In this document: one piece after another, positions 1-6,121 of the stretch
How the letters are laid out: each line of letters starts with the position of its first letter
Position numbering within the stretch: the stretch's first letter is position 1
Assembly: GCA_028711355.1 (NCBI GenBank)
Contig: JAQTSL010000180.1
Span: forward strand, 1-7,583
Source of the DNA: Rhodoferax sp.
Lineage (GTDB): Bacteria > Pseudomonadota > Gammaproteobacteria > Burkholderiales > Burkholderiaceae_C
Length of the DNA stretch: 7,583 nt
Reading direction: 5' to 3'
Made by a program: the position numbers and the translations under genes
Notes under the pieces: model-generated
Told to the model about the DNA's origin: nothing
Databases searched by the model: none
Seen by the model: the letters and a program-made list of their open reading frames with translations, nothing else

Positions 1-327
1 GACAGCCTGACCGGCGCGCTCACCCGCGCTGCCGGCGAAAACGTCAACAGCTACACCATCGACGCGTCGGCCCTGGCCAACGGCAACTACCTGATCACCA
101 GGCAAAACGGTGCATTGACCATCACGCAGCGTCCGCTCACGGTGACGGCCGATGCCAAGAACAAGGTCTATGGCGACGCTGATCCGGCACTGACCTACGC
201 CGTCACGGCGGGCAACCTGGTCGGCGCCGACAGCCTGACCGGCGCACTCACCCGCGCTGCCGGCGAAAACGTCAACAGCTACACCATCGACGCGTCGGCC
301 CTGGCCAACGGCAACTACCTGATCACC
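1..327 (+). repeat. Near-identical tandem MBG segment, 228-bp period
   Basis: Bases 1-99 recur at 229-327 with one difference (G at 18, A at 246), an offset of 228 bp or 76 codons. Immediately after base 99/327 the copies diverge, and the neighbouring MBG units at 358-870 are only similar at protein level. The sharp edge of identity suggests recent duplication or gene conversion between adjacent MBG units rather than slow divergence. The left edge of the first copy lies outside the window. Confidence 0.93.
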
Positions 328-2133
328 GCCACCAACGGCTCGCTAACCATCAACAAGGCGCCGCTGACGGTGACCGCCGATAACCAGGCCCGGCTCTACG
401 GTGCAGCCAACCCGACATTTACCACCAGCGTGACGGGCTTTGTCAATGGTGAAAGCGCGCTCACCGCAGCGGGTTACAGCGGGACAGGTGGCGCCAGCAC
501 CACGGCAACGCCCACCACCAACGTTGGCAACGCCACCATCACCGCCAGCGCGGGCACCTTGACTGCCACCAACTACGACTTCACAACCCTGACCAACGGC
601 ACGCTGATCATCAATCCAGCGCCCCTAACTGTTACCGCCAATGATGCGAGCTTTGAGCAGACAGGTGTTGCCTACACCGGTGGCAACGGGGTGATCTATA
701 ACGGCTTTGTCAACGGCGAGGGCAGCACTGTGCTCGGTGGTAGCTTGGGCTACAGTGGCACCAGTCAAGGCGCAATGAATGCAGGGTCTTATGTCATCAC
801 ACCCGGTGGACTGACCAGCAGCAACTACGGGCTGGCGTTTGTCAATGGAACACTGACGATCAACGCAGCACCTGCATTTGTACCCGTACCAGTTTTCCTG
901 TCAACATTGGCACAAACCGGTTCGGCCGGCAACCCATTGACGACCAACTCGGTCAGTAATCAGGGTTCAAGCGTGTTGATTGCCGACGCATCGGCGGTGG
1001 TGCAAGTAACGGCTTCAGATCAACCGGCTGCACCCAGCCACTCCGGTCCCTTGGGTACTTCTGACACTTCAGGTACTTCTGGTGCTGGGGGTGCAGCGGG
1101 TGCAGGTGTAGCCGCCGCGCCGCCACAGAACGTCACTCCGGCCAGTCTGGCCCAGATGACTCCGGCGCAAATTCGCCAGATCACCCCGGCCCAAATCGCC
1201 AGTTTGGACACACCCGCTTTGCAGGCTTTGCAGCCCTCGCAGGTAGCAGTTTTTTCCAAGCAACAGGTGCAGGCTTTGAGTACCGGGCAGGTTCAACAAC
1301 TGAATCTGCCGCAGCTTCAGGCCATGATTCCACGCAGTTTTGCCAGCCTGTCTTTGGCGCAAGCCACGGCGCTGCTGCCCGCGGCCAAACGCGACTTGCT
1401 GCGCCTGGCGGCGGTGGCGCGTGAGTCGGGTAGTAGCCCGCAAATGGACTTTCGCCAGGCCAATGATTTTGCGCAAAGCCTGGCGCCGTTTGTGCAGCAG
1501 ATCGAGCTTTCAGAAGAATTTAACCAGCGTGTCGCGGCCATGCCCTGGAACCCGGTCTTGGCCAAGTTGCGCTACGGAGAGTGGCCAACTTTCCCTGGAA
1601 TGCAAGTTGGCATGGTCAGGGTGGTAGGCGCGCCTGACGACAAAGACCCGCTGGTCCGTCTGGCGGCAGAAATTGGCGGTTATTTTTCCAACAAAACGGC
1701 TGAGAAACTTTTTCGTAGCGCGGAGCGCCTGATTCCGGTTCGGCGTCTGCTGCAAGGCAAAGCAGTGCGCGTCATGCTCGACGCCAGCCCGATTGTGGGT
1801 AACCTGTTGTCGCTTTACACCGTCACCACCGGTAAAGACGCGTTCTCGGGCGAAACGGTTGGTCAAGTTGAGCGTGCGCTGGCGGTGCTGGGCACCGTGC
1901 CAGGGGGCGGAGCCTTGATCAAGGTTGCCGGCAAATCGAGTTTCAGCCTGGTGCAAAAGCTATTGCTCAAAGCCAACCAAGGCAAGCTGACCGAGATCAG
2001 GGACGTGGGAGAGTTGGCGCATAAGCTGGTTGATACCTTCCAATCCGAATCAGCCAAAGTCACTGCGTCTGCCAGTCCAGAAATCACCGCTAACGCCGAA
2101 GTCCTTTTCAAAGAATTGATGCTTGCACCTTGA
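1..2133 (+). CDS. Large MBG-repeat surface adhesin, C-terminal part (5' end outside window)
   Basis: The frame is open from base 1 to the TGA at 2131-2133, so 710 C-terminal residues are visible and the start lies upstream. Residues 1-288 hold about four MBG/YDG-type beta repeats. Each starts near an 'APLTVTA' strand, two carry a 'YGDADP' or 'YGAANP' motif, and they end in 'NGTLTIN'-like strands. The fourth is degenerate and lacks the YG motif. Residues 289-377 are a Ser/Gly/Ala/Pro linker. Residues 378-465 are eleven octapeptides, including 'MTPAQIRQ'. Residues 466-710 are mostly helical, with 'TTGKDAFSGE' (609-618) followed by 'ERALAVLGTVPGG' (624-636), which resembles the pre-toxin TG domain of polymorphic toxins. 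MBG repeats are typical of very large secreted adhesins, often exported by two-partner secretion, so a cell-surface role is likely. Neither the export signal nor a secretion partner is in view. Adhesin-like identity is solid; the exact function is not. Confidence 0.85.
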   Translation, partial: DSLTGALTRAAGENVNSYTIDASALANGNYLITRQNGALTITQRPLTVTADAKNKVYGDADPALTYAVTAGNLVGADSLTGALTRAAGENVNSYTIDASALANGNYLITATNGSLTINKAPLTVTADNQARLYGAANPTFTTSVTGFVNGESALTAAGYSGTGGASTTATPTTNVGNATITASAGTLTATNYDFTTLTNGTLIINPAPLTVTANDASFEQTGVAYTGGNGVIYNGFVNGEGSTVLGGSLGYSGTSQGAMNAGSYVITPGGLTSSNYGLAFVNGTLTINAAPAFVPVPVFLSTLAQTGSAGNPLTTNSVSNQGSSVLIADASAVVQVTASDQPAAPSHSGPLGTSDTSGTSGAGGAAGAGVAAAPPQNVTPASLAQMTPAQIRQITPAQIASLDTPALQALQPSQVAVFSKQQVQALSTGQVQQLNLPQLQAMIPRSFASLSLAQATALLPAAKRDLLRLAAVARESGSSPQMDFRQANDFAQSLAPFVQQIELSEEFNQRVAAMPWNPVLAKLRYGEWPTFPGMQVGMVRVVGAPDDKDPLVRLAAEIGGYFSNKTAEKLFRSAERLIPVRRLLQGKAVRVMLDASPIVGNLLSLYTVTTGKDAFSGETVGQVERALAVLGTVPGGGALIKVAGKSSFSLVQKLLLKANQGKLTEIRDVGELAHKLVDTFQSESAKVTASASPEITANAEVLFKELMLAP
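1132..1395 (+). repeat. Eleven octapeptide (24-bp) repeats in the adhesin
   Basis: Residues 378-465 divide without gaps into eleven 8-residue units, such as VTPASLAQ, MTPAQIRQ, ITPAQIAS, LQPSQVAV and LNLPQLQA. The pattern is a hydrophobic residue at position 1, often Pro at 3 or 4, often Gln at 5, and a hydrophobic residue at 6. The first units are the most regular and the last three drift. The array sits between the flexible linker and the helical C-terminal region, so it may be a stalk or spacer. The DNA copies are diverged, so the array is old. Confidence 0.85.
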
Positions 2134-2212
2134 AATTGTTCCTTGATTGATCATGTGCAATCTCAATGGGCTCAGGTAGTGTCAGCCTCAGGCCAGTTAA
2201 CGTGAAACAACA

Positions 2213-2289
2213 GGTTGTCATACCGGGCCACGACCCGGTATCCATGAATCTGAGCCATGGATTGCGGGTCGTGGCGCGCAATGACAGCC
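2213..2289. repeat. 77-bp imperfect palindrome (possible intergenic repeat element)
   Basis: Bases pair about a single centre (paired positions sum to 4502): 2213-2246 against 2256-2289, with 28 of 34 pairs Watson-Crick and a 9-nt loop at 2247-2255. The core is a perfect 11-bp stem (2227-2237 with 2265-2275) followed, after a 2-nt mismatch, by a 7-bp stem (2240-2246 with 2256-2262). The outer arms TGTCAT and ATGACA (2216-2221, 2281-2286) also match. The left arm alone can form another hairpin, ataccggg (2220-2227) with cccggtat (2234-2241). The layout, with gtcat/atgac borders and CCGGG-rich arms, resembles palindromic intergenic repeats common in proteobacterial genomes. Copy number cannot be judged here. 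Confidence 0.8.
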
Positions 2290-2455
2290 ATTTTTCATGC
2301 TTCGGGGTGGCTTTGCTGCCATGACAGTTAGGGCAGTTTTACCTGGCTGCGGCCGATCTGGGTGCCAAATGCAAATTGTTGCTGGCAGCAGTTGACAGCG
2401 GCGATCCGATGCGGGGTGGGTCGAAGTCATGAAGCGCTGGCGGCCGCCCAATCAA

Positions 2456-2484
2456 TTGCCGCCCAAGCCCGACCTGCATAGAAT
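2456..2484 (+). promoter_or_regulatory. Putative sigma-70 promoter for the repeat protein and cyclase
   Basis: TTGCCG (2456-2461) and TAGAAT (2479-2484) match 4/6 and 5/6 of the -35 and -10 consensus with a 17-nt spacer. Transcription would start about 6-7 nt after the -10 box, at 2490-2491, essentially on the ATG at 2491. No Shine-Dalgarno sequence is visible before that ATG, which fits a leaderless transcript. This is a pattern match only. Confidence 0.4.
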
Positions 2485-2490
2485 CTGCCA

Positions 2491-2940
2491 ATGACCCCTG
2501 ACCCTGAACTTTCCACGCTGGCTGCGGCCGAGATTGCCGACTTGAAAAAGACCGTTTTCGCCTTGCGCGAGGCGCTTGAAAGGGCCCAGGCCGATGCCGA
2601 CGAGGCGGTGCGCCAGGCGGTTTCGCTGGCCAACGCAGACGTGGTGCAGCTCGAGGCCACGATTGGTGCGCTGCGTGACGATCTGCAACAGTGGCCGCTG
2701 CGCCGTGATGATGCGGTCAGGCTGGCAATGGCACCGCAGTTTGATGAGATCAAGCAGTTGAAAGACACCATTGCCGCCTTGCGCGACGCGCTGGAACTGG
2801 CGCAAGTGGCCAAAGAAGACGCGCTGGCGCTGGCAAGGGCACAAGACCACGCAGAAATCATGCAATTAAAAGCTACCATCCAGGCCTTGCGAGACCAATG
2901 GCAGACCGCGTTGAACCCACCGACCAAGGCAGCGCCTTGA
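2491..2940 (+). CDS. Hypothetical helical protein made of 36-residue repeats
   Basis: I do not recognise a named family for this 149-residue protein. Residues 14-49, 50-85 and 86-121 align without a gap at exactly 36 residues, and a fourth partial copy runs from 122 to about 138. Each unit begins with an acidic residue plus I/V, then '(Q/D)L(K/E)xTIxALRD'-like residues with Leu at 18, 54, 90 and 126 and 'ALR' at 24, 60, 96 and 132. An acidic pair followed by Ala then lies in the middle of the first three units. Composition is Ala/Leu/Glu/Asp/Gln-rich, predicting long amphipathic helix or coiled coil, with prolines only at 69 and 82 within the array. There is no signal peptide or membrane segment, so it is probably cytoplasmic. 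The ATG start is chosen because it immediately precedes the repeat array, though no ribosome binding site is seen. It ends 7 bp before the cyclase start, so co-transcription and a structural or adaptor role near the cyclase are inferred. Confidence 0.72.
   Translation: MTPDPELSTLAAAEIADLKKTVFALREALERAQADADEAVRQAVSLANADVVQLEATIGALRDDLQQWPLRRDDAVRLAMAPQFDEIKQLKDTIAALRDALELAQVAKEDALALARAQDHAEIMQLKATIQALRDQWQTALNPPTKAAP
2530..2904 (+). repeat. Coding 108-bp (36-residue) repeat array
   Basis: Units lie at 2530-2637, 2638-2745, 2746-2853 and a partial one at 2854-2904. Protein spacing is exact, while the DNA copies are clearly diverged. The closest pair by eye is the first and third units, for example 'ccttgcgcga' at 2562-2571 and 2778-2787. 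This indicates an old internal duplication kept under selection for period. Confidence 0.85.
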
Positions 2941-2947
2941 ACCCAGA

Positions 2948-5263
2948 TTGAACCAAGTCAAACCCAAACCCAGGGCGGCCGTGGCGCGGCAACCGGCTGC
3001 TGCCAAGCGTGCGCCGACTTCAGCGGTACGCTCACGGCTCAAATTGGTTGAGCTGCTGCTGGAGGTGTCGCGGCAAATGGCTTCCTACGAGACGCTCGAC
3101 GAGGTGTTGCGGGCGTTGGTTGAGATGACTTCCACGGCGCTGGGTGCCGAGCGCGGCAGCTTGTTTTTGAATGACGCGCAAACCAACGAGCTGTATTCAC
3201 GCGTGGCGCAGGGCAATATCAAGCGCGAAATCCGAATCTTGAACACCAGTGGCATTGCCGGCTATGTGTTTACCTCGGGCGAGTCGGTCCTGATTGCCGA
3301 GCCCTACTCTGACCCGCGATTTAACCGCTCTGTGGATGAGCAAACCGGCTTTGTCACACGCAACATCCTGTGTGCGCCGATCCGCACCGTCAAGGGCGAG
3401 ATCATTGGTGTGGCGCAAACCCTGAACAAGGTCAATGGCGTGTTCAGCAAGCACGACCTGACCGTGCTCGAAGCCATGACCACCCAGGGCACGCTGGCCT
3501 TGCAGAGCGCGGTGTTCATTGAGCGTATGCACGCGGTGCGCAAACAGGAGATGGAGTTTGTTGAGGTGGTGTCCGAGATGACGGCTGACATCAAACTGGG
3601 CTCGCTGCTGCAAAAGGTCATGGGCGAGGCCACCCGCATGCTCAAGGCCGAGCGCTCGACCCTGTTCCTGAACGATGAGAAAACCAATGAGCTGTGGTCT
3701 GAAGTGGGGCAGGGGCTGGCATCAGTGCAAATCCGGCTGCCCAACCACCTGGGCATTGCCGGCGCGGTGTTCACCAGTAGCAAGGCGATCAACATCCCTT
3801 ACGCCTATGCTGACCTGCGTTTCAATCCGTCGTTTGACAAAAAAACCGGCTACTTTACGCGCTCGATTTTGTGTGTGCCCATCATCAACAAGCTGGGCAA
3901 AACCATTGGTGTGACCCAGGTGCTCAACAAGCACGGTGGCCCGTTCACCGCTGAAGACGAGTCGCGGTTGCGCGCCTTTACCGCGCAGATTGCCATTGCC
4001 CTGGAAAACGCCAAGTTGTTTGCCGATGTGCACAACATGAAAAACTACAACGAAGCCATGCTGGAATCGATGAGCAATGCGGTGCTTACGCTCGACGAGG
4101 CCGGCAGCATTGCCACTTGCAACACCGCTGGGCTGAAGATTTTGCAGGTGACCGAGCCGCAAATTCTGCACCGCCTGGCAGCAGATTTTTTTGCCGGTGC
4201 CAACGACTGGATGCTGGCCCGACTCAAGCAGGTGGAAGACAGCGCCACCATGGATGTGCTGATGGACACCGAGTTGCAGGTGGGCGCTGACAAGGTGTCG
4301 GCCAACGTAACCCTGCTGCCGCTGCTGAACATGGACAAAAAGCGCTTGGGGACAATGCTGCTGATTGAGGACATCAGCAGTGAAAAGCGTATGAAGTCCA
4401 CCATGTCGCGCTACATGGACCCCGGCATTGCCGACCGGCTGGTGGCCAGCGGGTCTGAGTTGCTGGGTGGCCAAAGCGTCATGGCGACAGTGCTTTTTTC
4501 AGACATTCGCGGCTTTACCACCATCTCGGAGCAATTGGGGCCGCAAGGCACGGTGGCGCTGCTCAACGAGTACTTCACCCTGATGGTCGATTGCATTGCG
4601 CACGAACAAGGCATGCTCGACAAGTTCATTGGGGATGCCATCATGGCGGCGTTTGGCATTCCGGTCGGGCATGACGACGACGCTGACCGGGCGGTGCGTG
4701 CTTCCATTGCCATGGTGCGTGATCTGGCGGCCTGGAACGCGCCGCGTGTGGCAGCGGGCAAGTTGCCGGTGGATATGGGCGTCGGGCTCAATACCGACAT
4801 GGTGGTGTCAGGCAATATCGGCTCAAAAAAGCGCATGGACTACACCATCATTGGCGACGGTGTCAACCTGGCCTCGCGGCTGGAGTCGGCCTGCAAGCAA
4901 TACGGCTCGCATATTCTGGTCAGCCAGTTCACCATGGCCCAGTTGCGCGGCACTTACCGCACCCGCGAACTCGACCTGGTGGTGGTCAAGGGCAAAACGC
5001 AGCCGGTGGCCATTTTTGAGGTGCTCGACTACCACACCGACGCAACTTATCCCAACCTGATTGACGCGCTGGGTTATTTTCGCGACGGGCTGGCCAAGTA
5101 CCGGCAAGGCAGGTGGCAGGACGCGATCAAGCAGTTTGCTCAAGTGCTGGCGCTGAACCCTGCCGACAAAGCGGCCAAGCTCTACGTGGAGCGTTGCCAG
5201 CACCTGGCCGACAACCCTCCCGGCCAGGCCTGGGACGGTGTTTGGGTGATGCAAAGCAAGTGA
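2948..5263 (+). CDS. Class III adenylate cyclase, GAF-GAF-PAS-cyclase-TPR (CyaB-like)
   Basis: This 771-residue protein should convert ATP to cAMP and pyrophosphate as a cytoplasmic homodimer. After an Ala/Lys/Arg-rich N-terminus come GAF1 (about 45-190), GAF2 (about 205-357), a PAS-like region (about 366-476), the catalytic domain (about 508-692) and a TPR-like tail (about 703-755). Catalytic residues are complete: metal-binding D519 ('LFSDIRGFT') and D563 ('DKFIGDAIM'), adenine-selecting K559 and T633 ('DYTIIGDGVN'), and transition-state N640 and R644. The Lys/Thr pair marks class IIIb and favours ATP over GTP. GAF2 has a full NKFD-type motif (N327, K328, F333, D337, E338); GAF1 has N160, K161, F166, D170. 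The order matches Anabaena CyaB1/CyaB2, whose GAF domains bind cAMP, so feedback control is plausible. The end 'WDGVW' suits an intact C-terminus. The start is uncertain: TTG 2948 keeps the helix before GAF1; GTG 2981 is another option, and ATG 3077 has GGAGG 11 nt upstream but would cut that helix. Confidence 0.92.
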   Translation: MNQVKPKPRAAVARQPAAAKRAPTSAVRSRLKLVELLLEVSRQMASYETLDEVLRALVEMTSTALGAERGSLFLNDAQTNELYSRVAQGNIKREIRILNTSGIAGYVFTSGESVLIAEPYSDPRFNRSVDEQTGFVTRNILCAPIRTVKGEIIGVAQTLNKVNGVFSKHDLTVLEAMTTQGTLALQSAVFIERMHAVRKQEMEFVEVVSEMTADIKLGSLLQKVMGEATRMLKAERSTLFLNDEKTNELWSEVGQGLASVQIRLPNHLGIAGAVFTSSKAINIPYAYADLRFNPSFDKKTGYFTRSILCVPIINKLGKTIGVTQVLNKHGGPFTAEDESRLRAFTAQIAIALENAKLFADVHNMKNYNEAMLESMSNAVLTLDEAGSIATCNTAGLKILQVTEPQILHRLAADFFAGANDWMLARLKQVEDSATMDVLMDTELQVGADKVSANVTLLPLLNMDKKRLGTMLLIEDISSEKRMKSTMSRYMDPGIADRLVASGSELLGGQSVMATVLFSDIRGFTTISEQLGPQGTVALLNEYFTLMVDCIAHEQGMLDKFIGDAIMAAFGIPVGHDDDADRAVRASIAMVRDLAAWNAPRVAAGKLPVDMGVGLNTDMVVSGNIGSKKRMDYTIIGDGVNLASRLESACKQYGSHILVSQFTMAQLRGTYRTRELDLVVVKGKTQPVAIFEVLDYHTDATYPNLIDALGYFRDGLAKYRQGRWQDAIKQFAQVLALNPADKAAKLYVERCQHLADNPPGQAWDGVWVMQSK

Positions 5264-5294
5264 CTTGTGCGCAAGCATCTTCGTGTGGTCACTT
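5258..5294. terminator. Weak inverted repeat between convergent genes
   Basis: The 7-bp arms AAGTGAC (5258-5264) and GTCACTT (5288-5294) contain the TGA stops of the cyclase (+) and the lipoprotein (-). A small inner hairpin cttg/caag lies at 5264-5275. There is no T-tract on either side, so a bidirectional terminator role is only a possibility. Confidence 0.22.
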
Positions 5295-5882
5295 CGGCCG
5301 GTTAACCAGAAACTGGCCCACTTGCGCCAGCACCTGCTGCATCACACGGTTGGCCGCAACCACGCCCCCTTGCGGGGTGTCGCTGACCGCCACAGCTTCA
5401 GCGCTGAATTCTTTCCATGTCAACACTTTGCGGGTTTTTTCATCGCTCAGATAAACGCGCAGACTCAATTGCACACGGCTTGGGTTGGTTTGAAAGCTGT
5501 GCTGTAGTCGCAGGATGTCAGTGTTGAGCCGCAGGTCGCCCGCCACTGTGCCCGAGGCCAGCACCACGGCAGCAAAAGCCCCGGTGTGTTGGGCCGCCGA
5601 CACCAGCAGCGGCCCCAACATGCGTGCCGGTGGATCGACCCACTCACTGTGGGCAAAGTATTCGAGCTGGTGGTCTTCACGCACATACACAATGCGCTGG
5701 CTGTCAAAACCCGAGGCGGCGTAGGGCGAGCTGATGATGAGTGTCAATTGTGAGCCTGGCGCTGCGCCTGGCTGCGGCTGGGAGACCAAGGTTGGTGGCG
5801 CTTCAAGCGCATAAAACGCGGGTGGCGGTGTGGCGGCTTTGCTCAACACACTGCAAGCACACAGACTCAAAACACCGAACAA
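5289..5882 (-). CDS. ABC-type transport auxiliary lipoprotein (PqiC/YmbA type)
   Basis: From the first usable start (TTG at 5882) this is 197 residues. It has a lipobox-like end to a hydrophobic stretch ('VLSLCACS', acylation probably on Cys10 after Leu-Cys-Ala), then a Pro-rich linker, 'FYALEAPP', and the family core 'RIVYVREDHQLEYFAHSEW' followed by 'VDPPARML'. This is typical of the auxiliary lipoproteins that work with Mce/MlaD lipid-transport ABC systems, anchored to a membrane leaflet in the periplasm. It overlaps the end of the upstream Mce stub by 16 bp, as expected for an operon. Oddly, in-frame codons upstream encode a good signal-peptide n-region ('RWARVLAVLFG') but contain no ATG, GTG or TTG back to the in-frame TGA at 5997-5999. 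The start is therefore unresolved: TTG 5882 leaves only nine residues before the Cys, and CTG 5891 is the next option. The rest of the frame is intact. Confidence 0.82.
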   Translation of the reverse strand: MFGVLSLCACSVLSKAATPPPAFYALEAPPTLVSQPQPGAAPGSQLTLIISSPYAASGFDSQRIVYVREDHQLEYFAHSEWVDPPARMLGPLLVSAAQHTGAFAAVVLASGTVAGDLRLNTDILRLQHSFQTNPSRVQLSLRVYLSDEKTRKVLTWKEFSAEAVAVSDTPQGGVVAANRVMQQVLAQVGQFLVNRPK

Positions 5883-6121
5883 GACGGCCAGTACCCTGGC
5901 CCATCGGGCATCGGGGTGTGGCCAAAAATCAGCCCTTTCGGGTCGCGCCGGGTTTGCTCGGTCAATACGCGCAGCGAACTGCTCAAGCTGCTCAACTCAC
6001 CCAGCAGGCGTTCCAGTTCGGGCAAGGTTTGATTGCTGAAGCGTTTCACGTCGGCCCCGATCCCATCCACCGTTGCACCGGTTCGGATGCTGGTGTTGGC
6101 GACCTCGATGCCCATGGCCGA
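5867..6121 (-). pseudogene. C-terminal stub of an MlaD/Mce-family protein, truncated by an IS
   Basis: An in-frame ATG at 6115 opens 82 residues ending at the TGA at 5867-5869. The stretch 'QTLPELERLLGELSSLSSSL', then 'RVLTEQTRRDPKGLIFG' and 'PDGPG', is the characteristic helical tail and end of Mce substrate-binding proteins, which carry lipids between membranes with an MlaE permease and MlaF ATPase. The Mce beta domain, the N-terminal membrane anchor and most of the helical region are missing. Reading upstream, the frame runs into the IS256-type end at about 6122 and meets a stop at 6158-6160. The stub should not work as a lipid carrier. Its overlap with the lipoprotein start shows that the two belonged to one operon. 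Permease and ATPase genes are not in the window. Confidence 0.8.

Larger units (their letters stand above)
2134..2490. other. Intergenic region between adhesin and repeat-protein gene
   Basis: This 357-bp stretch has no convincing coding frame. It contains the 77-bp palindrome at 2213-2289 and a promoter-like pair near its right end (2456-2484). A short ctgcc/ggcag inverted repeat (2316-2320 and 2332-2336) precedes TTTT but has only a 5-bp stem and an 11-nt loop, so it is a weak terminator candidate. No typical strong terminator follows the adhesin stop. The segment 2290-2450 resembles nothing I recognise. Confidence 0.6.

Noticed and set aside
1132..1395. 24-bp periodic tract as a CRISPR-like array
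   Set aside because: The period is coding (8 residues), the units are diverged at DNA level, and there are no spacers.
1510..1956. 148-codon minus-strand frame opposite the adhesin
   Set aside because: Composition is typical of antisense shadow, and the plus-strand frame is supported by repeats and motifs.
2316..2340. ctgcc/ggcag hairpin followed by TTTT
   Set aside because: The 5-bp stem with an 11-nt loop is too weak to call a terminator, and no gene ends just before it.
2392..2397. Perfect TTGACA -35-like hexamer
   Set aside because: No acceptable -10 box lies 16-18 nt downstream; the region there is G-rich.
2218..2451. 77-codon minus-strand frame in the intergenic region
   Set aside because: It runs through the palindrome, has no recognisable motif and shows no coding-like composition.
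3722..4474. 250-codon minus-strand open frame opposite the cyclase GAF2/PAS region
   Set aside because: It is His/Gln/Val-rich antisense translation of a clearly coding gene with intact motifs; it has no recognisable domain of its own.
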